Shown here piece after piece: positions 54,399 through 64,000 of a stretch of DNA of 64,000 nucleotides (positions are counted from its first letter, which is position 1; each line of letters opens with the position of its first letter). The stretch comes from Odiellus spinosus (taxonomy: Eukaryota; Arthropoda; Arachnida; Opiliones; Phalangiidae). A model generated the notes under the pieces. That model saw only the letters and a list, made by a program, of their open reading frames with translations. It searched no databases and had not been told where the DNA came from. The stretch spans positions 27,350,706 through 27,414,705 of the forward strand of contig OY987226.1 in the NCBI GenBank assembly GCA_963920705.1, in the 5' to 3' direction. The position numbers were made by a program, and so were the translations under genes.

Positions 54399-55419
54399 TT
54401 CATCTATACTTGGGAAATCTGTAGATCTATACTTGGGAAATTTGAGGATCTATACTTGGGAAATTTGTGGATCTATGCTTGGGAAATCTGTAGATCTATA
54501 CTTGGGAAATTTGATGATCTATTCTTGGGAAATTTGTGGATATATATGCTTGGGTAATTTGTGGATCTATACTTGGGAAATTTGTAGATATATATTTGGG
54601 AAATTTGTGGATCTATACTTGGGAAATATGTGGATCTATACTAGGGAAATATGTGGATCTAAACTAGGGAAATTTGTAGATATATATTTGGGAGATTTGT
54701 GGCTCTATGTTTGTAAAATTTGTGGATCTATACTTGGGAAATTTGTGGATATATACTTGGGAAATTTGTGGATCTATACTTGGGAAATTTGTGGATCTAT
54801 ACTTGGTAATTTCTTGACATATATATGGGAAATTTGTGGATCTATACTTGGGAAATATGTGGATCTATACTAGGGAAATTTGTGGATCTATAATTGAGAA
54901 ATTTGTGGATCTAAATTTGGGAAAATGTAGATTTATTCTTGGGAAATTGTGGATCTATACTTGGGAAATTTGTGGATATATACTTGGTAATTTCTTGACA
55001 TATATTTGGGAAATTTGTGGATCTATACTTGGGAAATTTGTGGATCTATACTTGGGAAATTTGTGGATCTATTCTTGGGAAATTTGTGGATCTAATCTTG
55101 GGAAATTTGTGGATCTATACTGGGAAATTTGAGGATCTATACTTGTGAAATTTGTGGATCTATACTGGGAAATTTGTGGATCTATACTTGGGAAATTTGT
55201 GGATCTATACTTGGGAAATTTGTGGATCTATAGTTAGCAAATTTGTTCATCTATACCTGGGAAATCTGTAGATCTATACTTGGGAAATTTGTGGATCTAT
55301 ACTTGGGAAATTTGTGGATCTATACTTGGGAAATTTGTGGATCTATACTTGGGAAATCTGTGGATATATATGCTTGGGAAATTTGTGGATCTATACTTGG
55401 GAAATTTGTAGATCTATAC

Positions 55420-55763
55420 TTGGAGAATTTTTGGATCTATACTTGGGAAATTTGTGGATCTATACTGGGGAAATTTTTGGATCTATACTTGGAGAATTTT
55501 GGATCTATACTTGGGAAATTTGTGGATCTATACTTGGAGAATTTTTGGATCTAGACTTGGGAAATTTGTGGATCTATACTGGGGAAATTTTTGGATCTAT
55601 ACTTGGGAAATATGTGGATCTATACTTGGGAAATATGTGGATCTAAACTTTTGAAATTTGTAGATTTATATTTGGGAAATTTGTGGATCTATATTTGTAA
55701 AATTTGTGGATCTAGACTTAGGAAATTTGTGGATCTATACTTGGGAAATTTGTGGATCCATAC
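55420..55763 (+). repeat. 344-bp tandem duplication, copy 1
   Basis: A 15-unit block, one base short of 15 x 23 because of a shortened GGAGAATTTTGG unit at about 55,491. It is repeated 344 bp downstream. It contains CTGGGGAAA, AAACTTTTG, TAGATTTATATTTG, CTTAGG and GGATCCATAC variants in the same order as the second copy. Confidence 0.85.
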
Positions 55764-56107
55764 TTGGAGAATTTTTGGATCTATACTTGGGAAATTTGTG
55801 GATCTATACTGGGGAAATTTTTGGATCTATACTTGGAGAATTTTGGATCTATACTTGGGAAATTTGTGGATCTATACTTGGAGAATTTTTGGATCTAGAC
55901 TTGGGAAATTTGTGGATCTATACTGGGGAAATTTTTGGATCTATACTTGGGAAATATGTGGATCTATACTTGGGAAATATGTGGATCTAAACTTTTGAAA
56001 TTTGTAGATTTATATTTGGGAAATTTGTGGATCTATATTTGTAAAATTTGTGGATCTAGACTTAGGAAATTTGTGGATCTATACTTGGGAAATTTGTGGA
56101 TCCATAC
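55764..56107 (+). repeat. 344-bp tandem duplication, copy 2
   Basis: Second copy, with the shortened GGAGAATTTTGG unit at about 55,835. The related blocks at 37.1-37.5, 39.2-39.5 and 62.1-62.5 kb have this stretch only once, with a full-length GGAGAATTTTTGG unit. Both the 1-base loss and the duplication are therefore specific to this copy, and the base was lost first. Confidence 0.85.
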
Positions 56108-58599
56108 TTGGAGAATTTTTGGATCTAGACATGGGAAATTTGTGGATCTATACTTGGGAAATTTGTGGATCTATTGGGAAATTTGTGGATATATACTTGG
56201 GAAATTTGCGGATCTATACTTGGGAAATATGTGGATCTATACTTGGGAAATATGTGGATCTATACTAGGGAAATTTGTGGATCTAAACTTTGGAAATTTG
56301 TAGATATATATTTGGGAGATTTGTGGATCTATACTTGGGAAATTTGTGTATCTATACTTGGGAAATTTATGTATATATACTTGGGAAATTTGTGGATCTA
56401 TACTTGGGAAATTTGTTTATCTATACTTGGGAAATTTGTGGATCTATACTTGGGAAATCTTATATCTATACTTGGGAAATTTGTCGATCTAAACTTGGGA
56501 AGTTTGTGGATCTATTGGGAAATTTGTTGTTATATACTTGGGAAATTTGTGGATCTATACTTGGGAAATTTGTGGGTGTATACTTGGGAAATTTGTGGAT
56601 CTATTCTTGGGAAATTTGTGGATCTATACTTGGGAATTTTGTAGATATATATTTGGGAGATTTGTGGATCTATATTTGTAAAATTTGTGGATCTATACTT
56701 GTGAAATTTGTGGATCTATACTAAGCAAATTTGTTCATCTATACCTGGGAAATCTGTAGATCTATACTTGGGAAATTTGTGGATCTGTGCTTGGGAAATT
56801 TGTGGATCTATACTTGGGAAATCTGTAGATCTATACTTGGGAAATTTGAGGATCTATTCTTGGGAAATTTGTGGATATATATGCTTAGGAAATTTGTGGA
56901 TCTATACTTGGGAAATTTGTAGATATATATTTGGGAAATTTGTGGATCTATACTTGGAGAATTTTTGGATCTAGACTTGGGAAATTTTTGGATCTATACT
57001 TGGAAATTTGTGGATCTATACTGGGAAATTTGTGGATCTATACTGGGAAATTTGTGGATCAATACTTGGGAAATTTGTGGATCTATACTTGGGAGATTTG
57101 TGGATCTATGCTTGGGGGAAATTTGTGGATCTATACTTGGGAAATTTGTGGATCTATACTTGGGAAATTTGTGGATCTATACTTGGGAAATTTGTGGATT
57201 TATACTTAGCAAATTTGTTCATCTATACCTGGGAAATCTGTAGATCTATACTTGGGAAATTTGTTTATCTATACTTGGGAAATTTGTGGATCTATACTTG
57301 GGAAATTTGAGGATCTATTCTTGGGAAATTTGTGGATATATATGCTTGGGAAATTTGTGGATCTATGCTTGGGAAATTTGTAGATATATATTTGGGAAAT
57401 TTGTGGATCTATACTTGGGAATTTTGTAGATATATATTTGGGAGATTTGTGGATCTATGTTTGTAAAATTTGTGGATCTATACTTGGGAAATTTGTGGAT
57501 ATATACTTGGGAAATTTGTGGATCTATACTTGGGAAATTTGTTTATCTATACTTGGGAAATTTGTTCATCTATACTTGCGAAATTTGTGGATCTATACTT
57601 GGGAAATCTGTGGATCTATACTTGGGAAATCTGTGGATCTATACTTGGAGAATTTTTGGATCTATACTTGGCAAATTTGTGGATCTATACTGGGGATATT
57701 TTTGGATCTATACTTGGGAAATATGTGGATCTATACTTGGGAAATATGTGGATCTATACTAGGGAAATTTGTGGATCTAAACTTTTAAATTTGTAGATAT
57801 ATATTTGGGAAATTTTTGGATCTATATTTGTAAAATTTGTGGATCTAGACTTGGGAAATTTGTGGATCTATACTTGGGAAATTTGTGGATCTATACTTGG
57901 AGAATTTTTGGATCTAGACTTGGGAAATTTGTGGATCTATACTTGGGAAATTTGTGGATCTATACTGGGTAAATTTTTGGATCTATACTTGGGAAATATG
58001 TGGATCTATACTTGGGAAATATGTGGATCTATACTAGGGAAATTTGTGGATCTAAACTTGGGAAATTTGTAGATATATATTTGGGAGATTTGTGGATCTA
58101 TCTTTGTAAAATCTGTAGATCTATTCTTGGGAAATTTGAGGATCTATTCTTGGGAAATTTGTGGATCTATACTTGGGGAATTTTTGGATCTATACTTGGG
58201 AAATATGTGGATCTATACTTGGGAAATATGTGGATCTATACTAGGGAAATTTGTGGATCTAAACTTTTAAATTTGTAGATATATATTTGGGAAATTTGTG
58301 GATCTATATTTGTAAAATTTGTGGATCTAGACTTGGGAAATTTGTGGATCTATACTTGGGAAATTTGTGGATCTATACTTGAAGAATTTTTGGTTCTAGA
58401 CTTGGGAAATTTGTGGATCTATACTTGGGAAATTTGTGGATCTATACTGGGGAAATTTTTGGATCTATACTTGGGAAATTTGTGGATCTAAACTTGGGAA
58501 ATTTGTAGATATATATTTGGGAGATTTGTGGATCTATTTTTGTAAAATCTGTAGATCTATACTTGGGAAATTTGAGGATCTATTCTTGGGAAATTTGTG

Positions 58600-59330
58600 G
58601 ATCTATACTTGGGAAATTTGTGGATCTATACTTGGGAAATTTGTGGAACTATACATGGGAGATTTGTGGATCTATATTTGTAAAATTTGTGGATCTATAC
58701 TTGGGAAATTTGTGGATATATACTTGGGAAATTTGTGGATCTATACTTGGGAAATTTGTGGATCTATACTTGGTAATTTCTTGACATATATATGGGAAAT
58801 TTGTGGATCTATACTTGGGAATTTTGTGTATCTATACTTGGGAATTTTGTGGATCTATACTTGTAAACTGTAGAACTATACTTGGGACATTTGTGGATCT
58901 ATACTTGGGAAATTTGTGGATCTATTCTTGGGAAATTTGTGGATCTATACTTGGGAAATTTGTGGATCTATACTTGGGAAATCTGTAGATCTTTACTTGG
59001 GAAATTTGTGGATCTATACTTGGGAAATCTGTAGATCTATACTTGGGAAATTTGTCGACCTATACTTGGGAAATTTGTCGATCTATACTTTGGAAGTTTT
59101 TGGATCTATTCTTGGGAAATTTGTGGATATATATTTGGTAAATTTGTGGATCTATACTTGGGAAATTTGTGGATCAACACTTGGGAAATTTGTGGATCTA
59201 TACTTGGGAAATTTGTGGATCTATACTTTGGAAATTTGTGAATCTATACATGGCAAATTTGTGGATCTATACTTGGGAAATTTGTGGATCTATACTTGGG
59301 AAATTTGTGGATCTATACTTGGGAAATTTG
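58600..59330 (+). repeat. Class A island inside class B
   Basis: Carries class A markers GTGGAACTATACATGGG (about 58,642), TTGACATATATATGGG (about 58,780), TTGTAAACTGTAGAACTATAC (about 58,862) and GTCGAC (59,054-59,059). It matches 29,820-30,420 at about +28,875 bp and then passes into class B. Three extra plain units near 59,285-59,350 raise the offset to +28,944 bp. Confidence 0.8.
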
Positions 59331-60155
59331 TTTATCTATACTTGGGAAATTTGTGGATCTATACTTGGGAAATCTTATATCTATACTTGGGAAATTTGTC
59401 GATCTAAACTTGGGAAGTTTGTGGATCTATTGGGAAATTTGTGGTTATATACTTGGGAAATTTGTGGATCTATACTTGGGAAATTTGTGGATCTACCCTT
59501 GGGAAATTTGTGGATCTATACTTGGTAATTTCTTGACATATATTTGGGAAATTTGTGGATCTATACTTGGGAATTTTGTGGATCTATACTTGTAAACTGT
59601 AGATCTATACTTGCGACATTTGTGGATCTATACTTGGGAAATTTGTGGATCTATTCTTGGGAAATTTGTGGATCTATTCTTGGGAAATTTGTGGATCTAT
59701 ACTTGGGAAATTTGTGGATCTATACTTGGGAAATTTGTGGATCTATACTTGGGAAATTTTTGGATCTATACTTGGGAGATTTGTGGATCTATACTTGGGA
59801 AATTTGTGGATCTATACATGGAGAATTTTTGGATCTAGACTTGGGAAATTTGTGGATCTATACTTGGGAAATTTGTGGATCTATACTTGGGAGATTTGTG
59901 GATCTATACTTGGGAAATTTGTGGTTCTATACTTTGGAAATATGTGGATCTATACTAGGGAAATTTGTGGATCTAAACCTGGGAAATTTGTAGATATATA
60001 TTTGGAAGATTTGTGGATCTATGTTTGTAAAATTTGTGGATCTATACTTGGGAAATTTATGGATATATACTTGGGAAATTTGTTTATCTATACTTGGGAA
60101 ATTTGTGGATCTATACTTGGGAAATCTTTAGATCTATACTTGGAAAATTTGTCGA
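59331..60155 (+). repeat. Class B block after the class A island
   Basis: Repeats the order of 30,421-31,200 and 52,740-53,560: AAATCTTATATC, GTCGATCTAAAC, GGATCTACCC, TTGACATATATTTGGG (about 59,535), TTGTAAACTGTAGATC with TTGCGACATTT, and ATACATGGAGAATTT. A TTTGGAAGATTTG unit (about 60,003) is a private point change. Confidence 0.8.
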
Positions 60156-61380
60156 TCTATACTTGGGAAGTTTGTGGATCTATACTTGGGAAGTTTGTGG
60201 ATCTATACTTGGGAAATTTGTGGATCTATACTTGGTAATTTCTTGACATATATATTGGAAATTTGTGGATCTATACTTGGGAATTTTGTGGATCTATACT
60301 TGTAAACTGTAGATCTATACTTGGGACATTTGTGGATCTATATTTGGGAAATTTGTGGATCTATACTTGGGAAATTTGTGGATCTATTCTTGGGAAATTT
60401 GTGGATCTATTCTTGGGAAATTTGTGGATCTATACTGGGAAATTTGTGGATCTATACTTGGGAAATTTGTGGATCTATACTTGGGAGATTTGTGGATCTA
60501 TGCTTGGGAAATTTGTGGTTCTATACTTGGGGGAAATTTGTGGTTCTATACTTGTGAAATTTGTGGATCTATACTTGGGAAATTTGTGGATATATACTTG
60601 GGAAATTTGTGGATCTATAATTGGGAAATTTGTGGATCTATACTTAGCAAATTTGTTCATCTATACCTGGGAAATCTGTAGATCTATACTTGGGAAATTT
60701 GTGGATCTATACTTGGGAAATTTGTGGATCTATACTTGGGAAATTTGTGGATCTATACTTGGGAAATCTGTAGATCTATACTTGGGAAATTTGAGGATCT
60801 ATTCTTGGGAAATTTGTGGATCTATACTTGGGAAATTTGTGGATCTATACTGGGAAATTTGTGGATCTATACTTGGGAAATTTGTGGATCTATACTTGGG
60901 AAATTTGTGGATCTATTCTTGGGAAATTTGTGGATCTATACTGGGAAATTTGTGGATCTATACTTGGGAAATTTGTGGATCTATACTTGGGAAATTTGTG
61001 GATCTATACTTAACAAATTTGTTCATCTATACTTGGGAAATCTGTAGATCTATACTTGGGAAATTTGTGGATCTATACTTGGGAAATTTGTGGATCTATA
61101 CTTGGGAAATCTGTAGATCTATACTTGGGAAATTTGAGGATCTATTCTTGGGAAATTTGTGGATATATATGCTTGGGTAATTTGTGGATCTATACTTGGG
61201 AAATTTGTAGATATATATTTGGGAAATTTGTGGATCTATACTTGGGAAATATGTGGATCTATACTAGGGAAATATGTGGATCTAAACTAGGGAAATTTGT
61301 AGATATATATTTGGGAGATTTGTGGATCTATGTTTGTAAAATTTGTGGATATATACTTGGGAAATTTGTGGATCTATACT
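60156..61380 (+). repeat. Class B block (partner 35,105-36,352)
   Basis: Matches 35,105 onwards at +25,051 bp, falling to +25,028 bp after one unit is missing near 61,340. It carries AACAAATTTGTT (61,012-61,023) and GGATATATATGCTTGGGTAAT (about 61,167). It has AAATTTGAGG where the 36- and 38-kb copies have GTAAATTTGAGG. Confidence 0.8.
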
Positions 61381-64000
61381 TGGGAAATTTGTGGATCTAT
61401 ACTTGGTAATTTCTTGACATATATATGGGAAATTTGTGGATCTATACTTGGGAAATATGTGGATCTATACTAGGGAAATTTGTGGATCTATAATTGAGAA
61501 ATTTGTGGATCTAAATTTGGGAAAATGTAGATTTATTCTTGGGAAATTGTGGATCTATACTTGGGAAATTTGTGGATATATACTTGGTAATTTCTTGACA
61601 TATATTTGGGAAATTTGTGGATCTATACTTGGGAAATTTGTGGATCTATACTTGGGAAATTTGTGGATCTATTCTTGGGAAATTTGTGGATCTAATCTTG
61701 GGAAATTTGTGGATCTATACTGGGAAATTTGAGGATCTATACTTGTGAAATTTGTGGATCTATACTGGGAAATTTGTGGATCTATACTTGGGAAATTTGT
61801 GGATCTATACTTGGGAAATTTGTGGATCTATACTTGGGAAATTTGTGGATCTATACTTAGCAAATTTGTTCATCTATACCTGGGAAATCTGTAGATCTAT
61901 ACTTGGGAAATTTGTGGATCTATACTTGGGAAATTTGTGGATCTATACTTGGGAAATTTGTGGATCTATACTTGGGAAATCTGTAGATCTATACTTGGGA
62001 AATTTGAGGATCTATTCTTGGGAAATTTGTGGATATATATGCTTGGGAAATTTGTGGATCTATACTTGGGAAATTTGTAGATATATATTTGGGAAATTTG
62101 TGGATCTATACTTGGAGAATTTTTGGATCTATACTTGGGAAATTTGTGGATCTATACTGGGGAAATTTTTGGATCTATACTTGGAGAATTTTTGGATCTA
62201 TACTTGGGAAATTTGTGGATCTATACTTGGAGAATTTTTGGATCTAGACTTGGGAAATTTGTGGATCTATACTGGGGAAATTTTTGGATCTATACTTGGG
62301 AAATATGTGGATCTATACTTGGGAAATATGTGGATCTAAACTTTTGAAATTTGTAGATTTATATTTGGGAAATTTGTGGATCTATATTTGTAAAATTTGT
62401 GGATCTAGACTTAGGAAATTTGTGGATCTATACTTGGGAAATTTGTGGATCCATACTTGGAGAATTTTTGGATCTAGACATGGGAAATTTGTGGATCTAT
62501 ACTTGGGAAATTTGTGGATCTATTGGGAAATTTGTGGATATATACTTAGGAAATTTGCGGATCTATACTTGGGAAATATGTGGATCTATACTTGGGAAAT
62601 ATGTGGATCTATACTAGGGAAATTTGTGGATCTAAACTTTGGAAATTTGTAGATATATATTTGGGAGATTTGTGGATCTATACTTGGGAAATTTGTGTAT
62701 CTATACTTGGGAAATTTGTGTATATATACTTGGGAAATTTGTGGATCTATACTTGGGAAATTTGTTTATCTATACTTGGGAAATTTGTGGATCTATACTT
62801 GGGAAATCTTATATCTATACTTGGGAAATTTGTCGATCTAAACTTGGGAAGTTTGTGGATCTATTGGGAAATTTGTTGTTATATACTTGGGAAATTTGTG
62901 GATCTATACTTGGGAAATTTGTGGGTCTATACTTGGGAAATTTGTGGATCTATTCTTGGGAAATTTGTGGATCTATACTTGGGAATTTTGTAGATATATA
63001 TTTGGGAGATTTGTGGATCTATATTTGTAAAATTTGTGGATCTATACTTGTGAAATTTGTGGATCTATACTAAGCAAATTTGTTCATCTATACCTGGGAA
63101 ATCTGTAGATCTATACTTGGGAAATTTGTGGATCTGTGCTTGGGAAATTTGTGGATCTATACTTGGGAAATCTGTAGATCTATACTTGGGAAATTTGAGG
63201 ATCTATTCTTGGGAAATTTGTGGATATATATGCTTAGGAAATTTGTGGATCTATACTTGGGAAATTTGTAGATATATATTTGGGAAATTTGTGGATCTAT
63301 ACTTGGAGAATTTTTGGATCTAGACTTGGGAAATTTTTGGATCTATACTTGGAAATTTGTGGATCTATACTGGGAAATTTGTGGATCTATACTGGGAAAT
63401 TTGTGGATCTATACTTGGGAGATTTGTGGATCTATGCTTGGGGGAAATTTGTGGATCTATACTTGGGAAATTTGTGGATCTATACTTGGGAAATTTGTGG
63501 ATTTATACTTAGCAAATTTGTTCATCTATATCTGGGAAATCTGTAGATCTATACTTGGGAAATTTGTTTATCTATACTTGGGAAATTTGTGGATCTATAC
63601 TTGGGAAATCTGTAGATATATACTTGGGAAATTTGAGGATCTATTCTTGGGAAATTTGTGGATATATATGCTTGGGAAATTTGTGGATCTATGCGTGGGA
63701 AATTTGTAGATATATATTTGGGAAATTTGTGGATCTATACTTGGGAATTTTGTAGATATATATTTGGGAGATTTGTGGATCTATGTTTGTAAAATTTGTG
63801 GATCTATACTTGGGAAATTTGTGGATATATACTTGGGAAATTTGTGGATCTATACTTGGGAAATTTGTTTATCTATACTTGGGAAATTTGTTCATCTATA
63901 CTTGCGAAATCTGTGGATCTATACTTGGGAAATCTGTGGATCTATACTTGGGAAATCTGTGGATCTATACTTGGAGAATTTTTGGATCTATACTTGGCAA
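61381..64000 (+). repeat. Class B super-block S3, running off the right edge
   Basis: Matches 38,413-40,987 at +22,968 bp, then +23,013 bp after a 45-bp insertion (one 22-bp AAATCTTATATC unit plus one 23-bp unit, about 62,800-62,845). The CTAAGCAAATTT marker is at about 63,066. The final bases TACTTGGCAA correspond to 40,978-40,987, so the array should continue like 40,988 onwards if the homology holds. Confidence 0.85.

Larger units (their letters stand above)
54399..58599 (+). repeat. Class B super-block S2 (partners 38,030-41,830 and 61,020-64,000)
   Basis: Follows 38,030-41,830 with the offset changing from +16,368 to +16,619 to +16,664 to +16,687 bp. The large step comes from a local deletion near 55,350 and a 344-bp duplication at 55,420-56,107. 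A GATGATC unit (about 54,510) and a TATAGTTAGCAAAT unit (about 55,230) are private. Near 58,185 two units present at 41,500-41,545 are missing. Confidence 0.8.
1..64000 (+). repeat. 23-bp satellite array spanning the whole window
   Basis: Every part of the window is built from a 23-bp direct repeat that starts GGATCTATACTTGGGAAA and ends in a short T-rich stretch closing with GT. The consensus has 6 A, 9 T, 6 G and 2 C, no CpG, one GATC site and the palindrome AAATTT. Common point variants are GGAGATTT, GGAAATAT, CTAGGGAAA, CTGGGGAAA, TGTAGATC and GGATATATAC. Length variants of 20, 21, 22 and 25 bp recur at set places. No stretch of 100 bases lacks the repeat, and there are no spacers or transposon ends. 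The first and last bases lie inside units, so the array runs on in both directions. This is typical of eukaryotic satellite DNA. The family is not one I recognise, and whether it is centromeric, subtelomeric or interstitial cannot be told from sequence alone. Confidence 0.98.

Noticed and set aside
60263..61180. 305-codon open frame, with a twin at 35,212-36,129
   Set aside because: The twins are simply the same higher-order block copied 25,051 bp away. TTG start, cyclic peptide, no codon bias distinct from the repeat.
1..64000. CRISPR array
   Set aside because: Repeats are directly adjacent with no unique spacers, and no cas genes are present.
1..64000. Telomeric repeat
   Set aside because: TTGGG occurs in each unit, but TTAGGG- or TTTAGGG-type tandem arrays are absent and the period is 23 bp.
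1..64000. CENP-B box
   Set aside because: The essential CpG-containing core (TTCG, then CGGG) is not present in the consensus or in the variants inspected.
1..64000. TATA boxes from TATATAT-rich units
   Set aside because: They are variants of the CTATAC part of the unit, repeated many times without any downstream gene.
1..64000. G-quadruplex formation by the GGG runs
   Set aside because: GGG runs are separated by about 20 bases, far longer than usual quadruplex loops.
1..64000. Coding repeat of a silk-like or surface protein
   Set aside because: The unit length is not a multiple of 3 and recurrent 1- to 3-base indels are tolerated at fixed sites, unlike real repetitive protein genes.

Overview
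The window is, end to end, one tandem-repeat (satellite) array. No gene, RNA gene, transposon or unique sequence is visible anywhere in the 64,000 bases. The basic unit is 23 bp. It starts GGATCTATACTTGGGAAA and closes with a five-base T-rich stretch ending in GT. About 2,780 units fit in the window, and both ends fall inside a unit, so the array continues on both sides. The consensus is 8/23 GC (about 35%), has no CpG, carries one GATC per unit, and has strong G-over-C skew (6 G to 2 C). A homogeneous array this long, without genes and with nested higher-order repeats, points to eukaryotic heterochromatin (centromeric, pericentromeric, subtelomeric or a satellite block). I do not recognise the satellite and cannot name the species.

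Layout. (1) 1-3,265: a diverged sub-family with private variants (TACACTTGGG, CTAATGAAAT, TAGATCCATA). (2) 3,266-3,485: a 220-bp block in inverted orientation, the only orientation switch in the window, with microhomology at both junctions. (3) 3,492-5,614: mixed sequence with a stretch (about 4,200-4,450) like the class B DNA found after 30 kb. (4) About 5,615-30,420: class A higher-order repeats, period about 3.43-3.54 kb, marked by GAACTATAC. They carry a 1,948-bp internal tandem duplication (17,757-21,675) and a 1,830-bp tandem duplication (26,075-29,757). (5) About 30,421-64,000: class B higher-order repeats, a mosaic of 2-3 kb blocks re-used at offsets of about 2.05, 3.1, 6.3, 16.4-16.7, 17.4, 19.3, 22.97-23.01 and 25.05 kb, with a small class A island at about 58,600-59,330.

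The many long open frames on the + strand are a by-product of the repeat. The 23-mer has no stop codon in any + frame. Because 23 is not a multiple of 3, all three frames read the same 23-residue cycle. Most such frames begin at GTG or TTG rather than ATG. On the - strand the consensus has a TAG, so frames are short. I call no coding sequence.

The biology here is the array's evolution. Matching blocks differ mostly by whole units (23, 69, 184, 253 bp), as expected of in-register unequal crossing-over or conversion, with one fold-back inversion near the left end. Offsets were read by matching diagnostic variants by eye; boundaries are good to about one or two units except where junction bases are given.
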